From contig CM017567.1 of assembly GCA_007844125.1 (NCBI GenBank), forward strand, positions 18,078,396 to 18,142,395: DNA of 64,000 nucleotides. Direction: 5' to 3'. The notes under the pieces were generated by a model, which saw nothing but the letters and a program-made list of their open reading frames with translations, ran no database searches and had not been told where the DNA came from. A program made the position numbers and the translations under genes. This DNA comes from Sinonovacula constricta. Lineage: Eukaryota; Mollusca; Bivalvia; Cardiida; Solecurtidae. Positions 24,561 through 34,840 of the stretch are shown here, one piece after another (within the stretch, counting starts at the first letter, position 1; each line of letters starts with the position of its first letter).

Positions 24561-27500
24561 GGATTGGGACAGCATATCTAGTTTGAAATAGGTTTTTATG
24601 TTGTTTTCTAAATAAGTTTTTTTTTTATCTTTTACATTTTATTAAAACATAAAATAATCCTCTGTTGTTGTTTTCTAAATAAGTTTTCATAGTGGTTACT
24701 TTTTATAGGTCACAAGATAAAACAACATACTGGCTTAAACTTCAATCTGCTGCAGGAAAATATTTATAAAATCAAGTTTACATTGTAGGTTAAATTGACT
24801 TGCAAGTGAATGCATATCTCACTTGGATCTGGCTGGAGAGACACACAGTGGGTGATCATCTGGCAGCACACCTTTCCCCATCGGTGTGGGAAGGAATGGC
24901 AGCCTGACTCCCTCCACCAGCTGTCTTACCTCCCTCTCACACTGGGAATATGCCGCACCTAGGGGAGAGGGGCCAATTAGATTCAATTCTTTAACATTCA
25001 AACATAGGACAGTTGATGGCAATTATGTGTCTCTGTAAAAGAAAGTGCCAGAAATAACACTTTAAATAAGCGGCAGAAACGATACAAAAACACATATTAC
25101 ATGTAGTTATAAGCAAAGCGAATTACCCATTGGCTATGTTTCTAAAAAAACAGCAAATAAATCTTTTAGCCTATCTATGAGGATAGTCCTGGCATTTTAA
25201 AAGCACTAAAAGAAATTGTTGATAAAGTTTAATCCTGTTAAATTTTAGTCAGTGGCACCATGACAAAAAATTTTGACTTTTATTTTAGCCTTTATTCCAC
25301 ATTCATCAGTGCTCCATTGTCATGTTTAACTACACACATGACTTGCATCAAGTCGTGGGATAAGAAATCATACAAAAGCACCTTCTTAATATCCTCATAC
25401 ATGGAAATTTATTACTTAACAACTTACAATAAAATCATTTTCAGCAAATAATCTCTAGATATACATATAGTCAGGCTTAAAATCATTTTCAGCAAATAAT
25501 CTCTAGATATACATGAAGTCAGTGTTAGCGTTTAATGTTGGTGAAGATTAATTGCTTCTGCTTCAAACTAAAGTGCGGGAACAAATAGCTGATTACAGCT
25601 GAACTACAAATTACTTTATTTTGACATCACAAACACACGTCTGCAAGTAAAACTGAATTTGGCATCTCAAAAAAAATGTCGAAAGGGTGCATTTTTATAC
25701 AGAAATATAAGAGGAACAAACCCTTAAAATAATTTGTCTCAAGCGGAAGTGTCAAGCTGTAGATATATACCAATGAATGTCAAAGTACCTGATTTGATCA
25801 ATTACTATTAACATATTACAGAGCATTCTTAAACCCAACAAACCTTTTCCTATAATGACCAGTGGAGTCTTGGCAACTGCTAATAGATCTATGGCTCTCT
25901 GGACATCATGTATATCGGCACACATCTTTGGTGGTGGAGGTACCTGAGGTGGGTATCGAACTGAACTTTCAGTCACCTGACCCATCACAAAGTTTCCAGG
26001 CAGATCTATGTATACTGGTCCTGGTCGGCCATAGATACTTGTCCGGTATGCCTGGGGGCAAAGGAAGTTGGTGTAGAGCATAGACCTTCTTACTAATTTT
26101 ATTTATTTTATTTTAGTTTGGAATTACCGGTATTAATTTGATATTCACAATATTATTATTATGTATAAAGTTACATTAAAATTATGGCTTCTTATATAAG
26201 TTTGGAATTCTACATTTACACATGAAAAGAGATTCAAACTGTTACAGCACAAATTTTAGAAATTGGTCAGACATGATTTACATACCCAGGAAGTGAATGA
26301 AAAGATCTGACAATTAAAATTTGTCAAGACGCTCCGCCATTTTTGTATAAAACAAGTGAAATTAATTTTGAAGGAAAACAGGTTATTAATTTTAGCTATC
26401 AAAGCAGACTTAGACAAATATAGTAGATCTAGATCAGCAAGCTTCCACAAGTGGGAGCAGGCACCATGGGCGCTTGCTGATCAGAATCAACATTATTTTC
26501 AACAGAGTTTATAGAAATATCTTTCTTATCATTGCATGCATTAAGGGTTAAAAGGCTGGGTAGCTTACCTTCTCCATTTAAAGGGTTTACATTCTATAGA
26601 GCTGGGTTGCCTACCTTCTCCATGTAAAAGGGTATATGTTCTATACAGCTGGGTTGCCTACCTTCTCCATGTAAAAGGGTATATGTTCTATAGAGCTGGG
26701 TTGCCTACCTTCTCCACGTAAAAGGGTTTATGTTCTAAAGAGCTGGGTTGCTGACATACTCCATGTAAAAGGGTATATGTTCTATAGAGCTGGGTTGCCT
26801 ACCTTCTCCATGTAAAAGGGTATATGTTCTATAGAGCTGGGTTGCCTACCTTCTCCATGTAAAAGGGTATATGTTCTATAGAGCTGGGTTGCCTACCTTC
26901 TCCATGTAAAAGGGTATATGTTCTATAGAGCTGGGTTGCCTACCTTCTCCACGTAAAAGGGTATATGTTCTAAAGAGCTGAGTTGCTTACCTACTCCATG
27001 TAAAAGGGTATATGTTCTATAGAGCTGGGTTGCCTACCTTCTCCATGTAAAAGGGTATATGTTCTATAGAGCTGGGTTGCCTACCTTCTCCATGTAAAGG
27101 GTATATGTTCTATAGAGCTGGGTTGCCTACCTTCTCCATGTAAAAGGGTTTACATTCTACAGAGCTGGGTTGCTTACCTTCTCCATGTAAAAGGGTATAT
27201 GTTCTATAGAGCTGGGTTGCCTACCTTCTCCATGTACAAGGGTTTACATTCTTTTGAGCTGGGTTGCCTACCTTCTCTATGTAAAAGGGTATATGTTCAA
27301 AAGAGCTGGGTTGCTTACCTACTCCATGTAAAGGGTATATGTTCTATAGATCTGGGTTGCTTACCTACTCCACGTAAAAGGGTATAATAAATGTTCTATA
27401 GAGCTGGGTTGTTTACCTACTTCATGTAAAAGGGTATATGTTCTATAGAGCTGGGTTGCCTACATTCACCATGTAAAAGGGTTTACATTCTATAGAGCTG

Positions 27501-30500
27501 GGTTGCCTACCTTCTCCATGTAAAAGGGTATTTGTTCTATAGAGCTGTGTTGCTTACCTTTTCCATATAAAAGGTGTATGTTCGATAAGGCTGGGTTTTG
27601 TACCTTCTCTATGCAAAAGGGTTTACATTCTACAGAGCTGGATTGCTTACCTTCTCCACGTAAAAGTGGGTATAATCTATAGAACTGTGTTGCTTACCTT
27701 CTCCATGTAAAAGGTGTACATTCTATAGAGCTGTGTTGCTTACCTTCTCCACATAAAAGGGTGTACAATCTACAGAGTTGCATTGCTTACCATCTCCATG
27801 TAAAAAGTGTCCATTCTATAGAGCTGGGATGCTTACCTTCTCCACATAAAAGGGTATACGTTCTATAGAGCTGGGTTGACAAGATAGTTTACAGAAGGGC
27901 CTAGAGGTATCCACTTGGCGGTACTCCTGGAAAGCTCCCGTCAGGTCCTGGTTCCTCTCTGATGATCCACCAATCACAATCATTGGCCTAAAACACATCA
28001 GGGTATCATATATTATGATAGTAACATATATTAATGTTCTGTTTTCATTTTTGAAAAACTTATACAGACTATGTCATCATAAAACAGAACAATGGCACAA
28101 GAATATATATTAGAAACAGTCAGGTCATAATCCTTTTATTACTGCAAGAATTGTTCCATTACAAAGACAGGTGAATCTTGTCTTACAATGGAATAAAACC
28201 ATATTTAAAGTCTAACCCTTGTCATTACACAGTCATCCCAGATCATAAGTAGAAAATACAATATTCTATTTATCAATCTTTAAATCTCTAATCCGTTTTG
28301 TGGGCTTGGACACAAGGCTTAAATAATGGAGAAAATGTAAGTTAGAAGAGTTTGCATTCATAATAACATGGCAAAAATCAACATGAGTTCATTCATAAAC
28401 ATTTGTAATTAAAACCCTCTCGTAATTGTGTACCATTCAACAACATAGAACCACTATTTAAAGTAAGACAAGCTAAAGATACTAGTGAAACATGTCTTGT
28501 TTCTTTAGCAGAAATGATTTCAATTTTAAGACATTAAAAATATATGCATGATAAGTAAAAAGAACCTGTTATTGAAAACATAAATTTCAAACAGAAAATA
28601 TGTCAAAGAAAATGTAAATATTCAAAAATTAAGATTGAACAATGATAACATGAAATACCCAAACACCTGGCCAAAATCTGTCATTTTAGCAAACACAGAC
28701 ATCTAAACCATTTCTTTTGTAGGAATCCATATGGTGGTTCCATAGAATAATTCATTTACCAGCAGTTTTCCATGGCATTGGACATGCCTGCATATGCATG
28801 GACAATACCTGGTCCTGATACAGTCAGACATACTGCAGGTCTGTAACAAAAATATGTGTATTACAGAAAGTTTATATTTTAAGACAGCAAATTAATTATA
28901 ATGTGAGTGTGAGCTGGGTTTATATCTCATATGTGACGATCATGCAGTAAAAGTATGACATTAGTAGTAAAGTATATAAAAACATTATGAAGTGAGTTTA
29001 TGACAGTAATAAGAGCTGAACTTATACTAGAGCTATGTATGCATGAAATGTGTGACAGCCATGTAGAGACACTGTGTTTGTCTAGAAATAGAAGAAATGA
29101 TGCACCATCAAGTAAACAACATCAATGTCCATGTACATCAATAGAAAACCTACTGATGATTTGTTTAAATTTAATTTAAAACACTTAAGTATGTCATTGA
29201 AGCAGAAACTGCTGACTTCTATAGAAATCAAATTCTTAATAAGAGTAGCTCATACATTGTTTTTTTTTATTGAATGAGGCCATAATATTTAAAAACACAA
29301 CACTATCCGAACATAAGACTTACTCAGTTACTCTCATGACTTTGTATTGCAATTAACTTTCAAAATCTGGAAACATCCCTTTGTTCTATCTAAATAAAAT
29401 AGAAATAAATAAAAAGCCAAAATATAACAAAATACCTACCTTCCTGTTATATATCCTATTGCTGATGCAGCATAAGATGCCTGCAATAAAAAAACATATG
29501 GTCAACTCACCTGAAATACACAGCTTGCACAACTATCTTCTCCTGAGGACATTTAATACATTTGTTTTTTCTTGATTGATAGTTTTAATAGACCGCTATA
29601 CTGCAAAAAGTATGTGTTAAAATAATAAATGTGAAGAAAATATAAGCTGATGTTTGTTTAGAAATACCTGTTAAATAATAACATATTTTTTAACAATATA
29701 ATAATTTGTCTCCCTAAGCTTAATCAGTGAGAAAATGTTTTGTAGCAATGGATATTTCTCATAGAAGTGGGCAATCCAAGACAAAAAGATTAACCTACAT
29801 TGTTGCATATGTTGACAAGCTCATTTTCTTACTATAGTGGTATTTCCATGGCAACTGTCATTACATAATTATATAAACCTCTCAGGAAAATGCAATAACA
29901 AGATTAAAAGTGTAAATAAATGATGTGTATGTGTAAACCTATTTCACTTACTGTTTTATTTACCTAATCTACTTGTTTCTCAAGCACTCTTTCATGAAAA
30001 TAATAAAAATGTGACTTGTAAAGGAAAAGATGCCTTCATTTTTCAGCTAATTTAGCATTTACAATTTTCTTTTCCTTTTTTTAAAAAAAATAATGCTTGA
30101 TGTAAAAAAGAAATGCACATAGGTCAGCACATTAATTACCAACCTAATGATCAGTTTCTATGGAAATCGACCAATACTTGAAGCAATTGGCGATAAAAAC
30201 AGTGCTGTCTTATAATTGAGACAAACTGCCTTATTTAGAGTCACCAGGGACACACTCATATCATACTTCATCCATCTCAACTTCAAATGTGCAATCTACT
30301 GGTAAGATTTCTTCATTAATTATTGAAATAACATTGTCAACACTTATATCTGAAATCATGAGTGCAGGTAGTATGTTACAAGTTATCTGCCAAACCTGAG
30401 TTTCTAGCATTTCCATGTATGCTACATTGCCACAGTGAACTTCAGTAAATGTCCTTAATGTTTTAATCATTGAAAATTGATGGTTAGATAATTGCTTTAA

Positions 30501-32948
30501 TAATTTTAATCTTTTACTGCTATTAACCTAACAAAAAACAGAAATAGCACACTTTCTCCAAATTTGTTTTAGAGTATGTATTACATTCATAAATAACTTT
30601 GTAATGATAAGTGAGATGGATACTTTTTAAACAAAGAATGATATAGAGTTAATATCATTTTTATAATGGAACACAATTGAGCAGTATGTTAGTGAATAAG
30701 AATTATTAAAACAAGTCAGACTTAAAAATTAAACACAATCTACTATAAAATACAAACCATAACTGTCTATATCAACTCACAGCCTGTTCATTCCTAAAGC
30801 CGAGGTATTTAATCCCAACAGCTTGTACAGCCATTGCCACCTCTATGACTGGGATGCCCACAATCCCAAACATATACTCCACACCCTAGAAAAGAGACAG
30901 AATGGAGGTTATACTGTGAACTTTAATGATAAGTCACAAAAAAATTCAAAATTTCCCCAAAAGAGTTTCTTACACATAAAAGCAACTAAGTCAGATTTTT
31001 GGTGTTAAACCATTAAACCATGTTAATATCCTCTTAAATTTCTAATTTACATCAAAGAATTGTGCTCTTTGCTCGAAAAAACATATATTAAAAGCAATAA
31101 AATGCTAAGTAGGTAAGCAATGGTATGAATCACCCTGCACATTGTTCAAACTAAGAATACATTAAATGTCATGGGCACAAATAAAGCATATACGACCAGC
31201 CACTAAGCATCATTTTCTTATCTTTGTTCAGGCTTGTGTAAGACAAACCATCACAATGCTTACCGTCTGTGGTGTAATCATTAGGAGGTTGGACACTGGA
31301 TCAGGGAACTGGTTTTGAATGCCAAACTAACCATGAGATGTTTATTTACTGTACATTGATCCAAGTAGTAACTACCTAAGTACTGGTACTACCCAGAAGG
31401 TGGACTGTCAAGAGGGGTTAGTACAAGTTTAAAGACTTTTTTTGGCAAATGATTACAAACAGACAGGTTTTAACTAACCATCACATTTCATCTTCAAGTG
31501 ACCAGGACTCAATTGTTATTATTTTCAGTTTTTCTACCTTACTTTGGCACAAATATGGAAAATTTATTGAATCAAAAATATTAAATAGATTAAAACAAAA
31601 TCATGTTGTCCTCCGGAAAAGTGTGTGTTTTTTGACATTTTTGGTTCTCACAAAGAGGTTAAGAAAATAACAGCTTCTAAAAATCTTATTTGATGCAAAA
31701 ATTCTGCATTCTTTATGCTGCTGATAATTAGAGACTTTTATCCTTCTACATGTGTTCCACATATAATGGCTCTATCTATTCTCATTTAATTGCAATGCTG
31801 ATAATTGATTTGGATGTTAACTCAAACAATCTTCAAAAGACCAGTTGTCTTTGCCTGTCTACAGACTTGTAGATCATTTAAAGGACTTATGAAATTTGTT
31901 CTTGAGGGCTACGATGAAATTCCTAACATTATTTCTGATAATCTGTAAATACATGTAAAATGTGTCTCATTTAAAAATTCGCAGTATCTTAATATTTGCA
32001 GTGATTGCCAACCTCATGGAAGGCCACTGTCTTACATGGTCTGTTCATTGCATTTACCACTGTTATGGGCTCAAATATCTTTAGGGCAAGTGACTTAGTA
32101 TAATGTCCAGTTAAATGTTATTTAAAAGTTTCATTTCAGCTACACAGTTATGTGGTGTAATATAAATAATGCTTGTGTATAATTTGCTTTGAAGTTCCAT
32201 TTCCATTCACATACAATTAATTTGCCTTGCATAAATAGTCCAGAATACAATGATACTCACATATTATTGCAAAATCATCTAATAATCATAAGTTTCAGAT
32301 AAAAAAAAGGGAAAAAGAAGAGAAATATCTCAGGGCTTTTCAGCCTGTCTCACAGTCTGCATGGAATCTGAATTGAAGGCCTTGCAGAGCTTCCCGAACA
32401 AACTCTGGAAGAGCTCTGTAACACTTTCAGGGACACAAAAGCAAGGCAGATTAAGCTTTAATGCAGAAAAATAAATGTTGAAATTTTCCAATTGGTTTGA
32501 TTTGGCGATACTTTTTCCCAAATTTGACTATTTACAGAGTCAAAAATTCCCAATTTGGGCTGGGGCCTTTTCCCCAAAAATCCTGAAAAAGCCCAGGGTG
32601 TAATAGATGTAAAAGCCACAGAACACATAATACCTCTTTAAGTTTGTAATATACTGCATACTGTACTGATGACAATTTGACAATGAAAAAATGTTGTTAT
32701 GAACTATTTTAATAGTTCATACATAAAATCAGTTCATTCTACTTTATGACCCTTGCAATCTTGGTGAGTTGAAGGCTGTAAGAAAAATTATGGAACACTT
32801 TAATTAGCAATTCGTCTGATAACCTATACCACATGTAACTAGGTTTCAGCTCCGAGTTTCAAATTAAATGACGCTAAAAAAATACCTGATCCTTCAGGGC
32901 CTTTGCCAAGATTGTACAGCCTTCGATCATGTTGGTGTTGTCAGCCAT
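16281..32948 (-). CDS. HACL1: HACL1, 2-hydroxyacyl-CoA lyase 1, complete 15-exon gene
   Basis: Thiamine-diphosphate- and Mg-dependent peroxisomal lyase of fatty acid alpha-oxidation. It splits 2-hydroxyphytanoyl-CoA and other 2-hydroxyacyl-CoAs into formyl-CoA and an aldehyde one carbon shorter. Exons: 32886-32948, 30781-30885, 29440-29480, 28760-28840, 27837-27987, 25844-26051, 24823-24958, 24054-24159, 23682-23765, 23149-23310, 22551-22651, 22275-22433, 21550-21654, 20046-20232, 16281-16322. They total 1731 nt, 576 residues plus stop (human protein 578). All introns are GT-AG and all phases agree. Residues 1-185 are the ThDP pyrimidine-binding domain with the conserved Glu at 54 (FRNEQA); the middle domain spans about 200-330; the ThDP pyrophosphate domain has GDS at 450-452 and NNN at 477-479. 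The C-terminus Ser-Lys-Met is a plausible peroxisomal PTS1. Introns hold minisatellites (5, 13, 14), a SINE (13), a TA microsatellite (7) and a MITE (1); other introns look like plain AT-rich DNA. Confidence 0.97.
16430..20030. repeat. 3.6-kb minisatellite filling HACL1 intron 14
   Basis: Degenerate units of about 21 bp (CACTACTCCCCCTACTACAGG and relatives) mix with longer composite units containing ACTATTGGGACTCCTCC. Larger blocks recur, for example the CCACAACACTACTGCCTC segment near 18036, 18098 and 18276. The transcribed (minus) strand is G-rich, with GGGGGAGTAGT runs. Only about 15 bp at the donor side and 107 bp at the acceptor side of the intron are outside it. Long plus-strand Thr/Pro/Tyr-rich ORFs (up to 537 codons) are repeat artefacts. 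Confidence 0.95.
20046..20232 (-). CDS. HACL1: HACL1 exon 14
   Basis: Residues 501-563: [20 protein letters not shown], then [20 protein letters not shown] and a stretch ending ADRRVQ. This matches the family segment [20 protein letters not shown]. Acceptor CTACTCAG, donor CAG|GTGAGA in phase 0. Confidence 0.95.
20385..20990. repeat. ~33-bp minisatellite in HACL1 intron 13, split by a SINE
   Basis: Units of GTAGATTTCAAATACATATC plus ATAATCTAT, about 4 copies left and 5-6 decayed copies right of the SINE at 20531-20824. Confidence 0.85.
20531..20824 (-). mobile_element. tRNA-derived SINE (family 2) with 12-bp target-site duplication
   Basis: Perfect direct repeat TAATTTATGTAG at 20519-20530 and 20825-20836. 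Read on the minus strand: tRNA-like head with GGTAGCGCAATCGGTAGAGC (A box) and CCCGGGTTCGATT (B box), body with AGCTCACTTGCTAACGTTC, CAAATATAAAGGTAG, CAGGATAATGTGAC, TATCATGCCAGGTGTTCA, and a 3' end ATAAACCCAATAAACAAAC. It inserted into an existing minisatellite unit. The intact duplication suggests a fairly young insertion. Confidence 0.92.
21550..21654 (-). CDS. HACL1: HACL1 exon 13
   Basis: Starts [19 protein letters not shown] then [16 protein letters not shown] (residues 467-500, plus split codons). It holds the NNN part of the thiamine-diphosphate motif that coordinates Mg. Acceptor TTTGCAG, donor AAC|GTGAGC. Confidence 0.95.
22275..22433 (-). CDS. HACL1: HACL1 exon 12
   Basis: Residues 413-466: [20 protein letters not shown], then a surface stretch and [17 protein letters not shown]. 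It contains the GDS start of the thiamine-diphosphate binding motif (450-452). Phase 2 in and out; acceptor ACTTCAG, donor CAG|GTAATC. Confidence 0.96.
22551..22651 (-). CDS. HACL1: HACL1 exon 11
   Basis: Residues 380-413: [20 protein letters not shown] then [23 protein letters not shown] is a family hallmark in the C-terminal ThDP domain. Acceptor GCTGCAG, donor CAG|GTAGGT. Confidence 0.96.
23149..23310 (-). CDS. HACL1: HACL1 exon 10
   Basis: Residues 326-379, with [13 protein letters not shown] and [12 protein letters not shown], the linker between middle and C-terminal domains. Acceptor GTTGCAG, donor GAA|GTATGA. Confidence 0.94.
23682..23765 (-). CDS. HACL1: HACL1 exon 9
   Basis: Residues 298-325: [20 protein letters not shown] then DLKAVLGQ, the end of the middle domain. 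Acceptor CTTGCAG, donor CAG|GTATGT. Confidence 0.95.
24054..24159 (-). CDS. HACL1: HACL1 exon 8
   Basis: Residues 262-297: [20 protein letters not shown] then [15 protein letters not shown], the family core [11 protein letters not shown]. Acceptor GTTGCAG, donor CAG|GTAAAG. Confidence 0.96.
24524..24558. repeat. (TA)n microsatellite, HACL1 intron 7
   Basis: About 17 TA dinucleotides without interruption. Confidence 0.95.
24823..24958 (-). CDS. HACL1: HACL1 exon 7
   Basis: Residues 217-262: [20 protein letters not shown] then [32 protein letters not shown] is diagnostic of this lyase and its oxalyl-CoA decarboxylase relatives. Acceptor CCCCTAG, donor CAA|GTGAGA. Confidence 0.96.
25844..26051 (-). 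CDS. HACL1: HACL1 exon 6
   Basis: Residues 148-217: [20 protein letters not shown], then a Pro-rich linker (PPQVPPPP) and [15 protein letters not shown]. It joins the N-terminal ThDP domain to the middle domain. Acceptor CCCCCAG, donor AAAG|GTTTGT. Confidence 0.96.
26550..27836. repeat. 47-bp exon-derived minisatellite carrying splice donors, HACL1 intron 5
   Basis: About 27 tandem units of 47 bp, from the exon 5 donor downward. On the coding strand each unit repeats the last 36 bp of exon 5 (encoding [12 protein letters not shown] or near variants) followed by GTAAGCATCCC or GTAGGCAACCC. Most units therefore keep AGAAG|GTAGGC or AGAAG|GTAAGC, a good donor site. The unit is not a multiple of three, and reading past the first donor meets a TAG within 20 bases (frame [12 protein letters not shown] then stop). 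Confidence 0.95.
27837..27987 (-). CDS. HACL1: HACL1 exon 5
   Basis: Residues 97-147: [20 protein letters not shown], then [11 protein letters not shown] and [13 protein letters not shown]. Acceptor GTTTTAG, donor GAGAAG|GTAAGC in phase 0. The last 36 coding bases seeded the 47-bp array that follows. Confidence 0.95.
28760..28840 (-). CDS. HACL1: HACL1 exon 4
   Basis: Residues 70-97: [20 protein letters not shown] then NAMENCW. VSGPG is part of the substrate and cofactor pocket in this enzyme class. Acceptor GTTACAG, donor CTG|GTAAAT. Confidence 0.95.
29440..29480 (-). CDS. HACL1: HACL1 exon 3
   Basis: A 41-base exon encoding [13 protein letters not shown] and two bases of Arg70. Acceptor ATTGCAG, donor AAG|GTAGGT. 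Confidence 0.94.
30781..30885 (-). CDS. HACL1: HACL1 exon 2
   Basis: Residues 22-56: [20 protein letters not shown] then [15 protein letters not shown]. It carries the cofactor-activating Glu54. Acceptor TTTCTAG, donor GCT|GTGAGT. Confidence 0.96.
32331..32600. mobile_element. MITE, hAT-like, in HACL1 intron 1
   Basis: Left end CAGGGCTTTTCAGCC and right end (reverse complement) CTGGGCTTTTTCAGG form imperfect terminal inverted repeats about 265 bp apart, with no transposase between. The CAGGG-type terminus suggests the hAT group. I could not see a clean 8-bp target-site duplication, so the class is tentative. Confidence 0.5.
32886..32948 (-). CDS. HACL1: HACL1 exon 1 (start)
   Basis: [20 protein letters not shown] then Q, residues 1-21. 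The start has AAAATGG context. Residues from about 8 on match the family opening helix. Donor CAG|GTATTT. Met7 is a second in-frame candidate start, but the first gives the usual protein length. Confidence 0.92.
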
Positions 32949-32954
32949 TTTAAG

Positions 32955-32964
32955 GTCATGTGAC
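32955..32964. promoter_or_regulatory. Palindromic E-box/M-box just upstream of HACL1 ATG
   Basis: GTCATGTGAC, a perfect palindrome of the kind bound by bHLH-zip factors (USF, TFE/MITF families), seven bases before the start codon. Its position in promoter versus 5' UTR is unknown. This is a single short match, so it could be chance. Confidence 0.25.
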
Positions 32965-33004
32965 TAATAACTCTCTTTAGGGAGGTAGGTTTATGGCGTG
33001 GCCT

Positions 33005-33690
33005 ATAAATAGAAAGTTTCTTTCGTTGCTGGGCGAAACGTTCCAGAACAAATCGAACCGCATACAGTCAAGTAAATTTTATTTACAGATAGCTGCCACA
33101 TCAGGGAAGATCCCTTATCTTGGCAGCCATATTTGATGGCAAATTTAAGCGATTTTCAGGTGAATTGTATAGAAGCGTAAATTTTATTTTCTGGTAATTT
33201 CTTCATTTGTGGTCCAAAAAACTAAAAGCTATACACCATTGGAAAGATCTTGAAATTCGTATTTTTAGAATGCAATATTTTAAAAAATGATAAACGCACA
33301 AAGAATTTATAAACAGAAATATATAAAATTGTGGCTCATCCTTAAACAAAATGAATAGTGTAACTTTTTTGGTTGTATTTTTTTTACCTTGTAAAGTATC
33401 AAAATATAGTTTGGGTATTTAAAATGCTTCATAACAGCTGTTAAATTTGATATAACATTCAGAAAAATTGACTGAAATTCTCCGTCTCGATCAGGTATTA
33501 TACTATATGTTTACCTATTTACCGAAACGACCGGACTAATCCATATATAAGATCAATTTACCGAAGTGATCATTTACCGAAGTGGTCATTTACCGAAGTG
33601 ACCGGTACCCTTCAGCGGCATCCAGGATGCCTCAATTTTACGTGTAGGCCTACTTTCTTGTTACATATTAAGTGAACAGAGCAAACGGTA
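33005..33690. other. HACL1 upstream AT-rich sequence with a short tandem repeat
   Basis: No gene is seen. At 33545-33605 about three copies of ATTTACCGAAGTGATC occur (16-18 bp spacing), preceded by a related CGAAACGACCGGAC. This could be a decayed transposon end. Confidence 0.5.
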
Positions 33691-33694
33691 TGTA

Positions 33695-34003
33695 ATATTA
33701 GTTGATTTTCTCTCTTTACTTAATCGAATGACTTTACATTCATCAGGGATAAATTCCATTGGCCATTTACTTTACCATGTATGTAATTGTTTGAGAATAT
33801 CTTACACACCAATCACAACAAGAGTACATTATAGTGTCGTCAGCAAACAGTCGAACCCCACTCTTTATTAAATTTGGGAGGTTATCTATAAAGCAGGAAA
33901 GAGACACTGTCCTAATACTTAATAGTTTGAGGACATCCACTGGGGTCATACAGGAACACCTATTACTGCATGTGTTATGTTGAAACAAGTTGAATTCACA
34001 CAT
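33695..34003 (-). pseudogene. Reverse-transcriptase relic of a non-LTR retrotransposon
   Basis: The minus-strand frame contains IDNLPNLIKSGVRLFADDTI, matching the catalytic block of LINE reverse transcriptases with its FADD box. After a frame break, KWPMEFIPDECKVIRLSKER continues the same domain (family pattern W-x-M-x-FNPxKC). Only about 100 codons survive, with stops and frameshifts. It is a dead 5'- and 3'-truncated copy. Confidence 0.8.
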
Positions 34004-34679
34004 TTCTCTGAGGCTGATTTAAATTGTTCGTTTAGAATGTTAGCCTTACCCATGGGTTTGGGATCTTGGTTTCATATTACATATATAAATAAATAAAATG
34101 GCGTGTAATAACGACAAGCAAACCGTCCCCGTTTCTGCTTAAATGCCTGTCCAGCAATGCGTAAAGTGTTATGCACAGTATGAATGTGTACATTATTATT
34201 ATTTATCAGACTTGTGAATCTTTGCCGTTTTTTTTAATCTTAGTTTGTGTCTTCGTCCGGCATTTTTAACTAACTTCTAAATTATATGCATACAATATAG
34301 TTCTTTACCGACTGTTAACATTCAGAACATCAAGAAAAGCATAAAGTCACAAGCATTGTAAATCGATTTCGTTCCCGTCAAAGTCAGGCAACTACAAAGA
34401 ATACTGTTACAAACACTATAGCAGTGAATTCTCTTTGAATGTGTTATCGGACTATTTTCCTATTTTTTTTTTACACACAATATACTCATTCATAATCCAG
34501 CCGACAAATCAGTGACGAGTGACGTAATTCTAATTCACACGTCCGCAATATACATTCTATAGTCCGTTTCAGTAAGACCTTTTCAATATTGTTGTGATTT
34601 CCCATTCGAAAAAAATCTATGTTAGAATATTAAAGATATGACCAGCAAGCTGTAAAATCTATTCTCCTTTTGTTTTTGA

Positions 34680-34840
34680 CACAGTTATTTGGACAAACTC
34701 AGACTTATGTTTTATTTCTATAAGTGTCGTCTCCACCATGCCACGTATATCATTTATATTGCATATTGTGTTTCCTTTATATTTCTTTTGTATAATCATG
34801 TACTGTATATTTCACAGTTTGAGTTATAATAAAGTTTTTT
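34680..34840 (+). mobile_element. Possible LINE 3' tail
   Basis: Ends in GAGTTATAATAAAG followed by a T-rich run with TTTGTTTG repeats. The layout is like a non-LTR retrotransposon 3' end, but no coding sequence supports it. Confidence 0.25.

Noticed and set aside
25862..26083. Plus-strand ORF of 73 codons
   Set aside because: Antisense to HACL1 exon 6.
27816..27836. Extension of HACL1 exon 5 past the donor
   Set aside because: The frame reaches a TAG within 20 bases; the family protein continues [11 protein letters not shown] from exon 6.
30261..30470. Minus-strand ORF of 69 codons in HACL1 intron 2
   Set aside because: Composition is ordinary, but no family is recognised and no splice sites join it in phase to HACL1.
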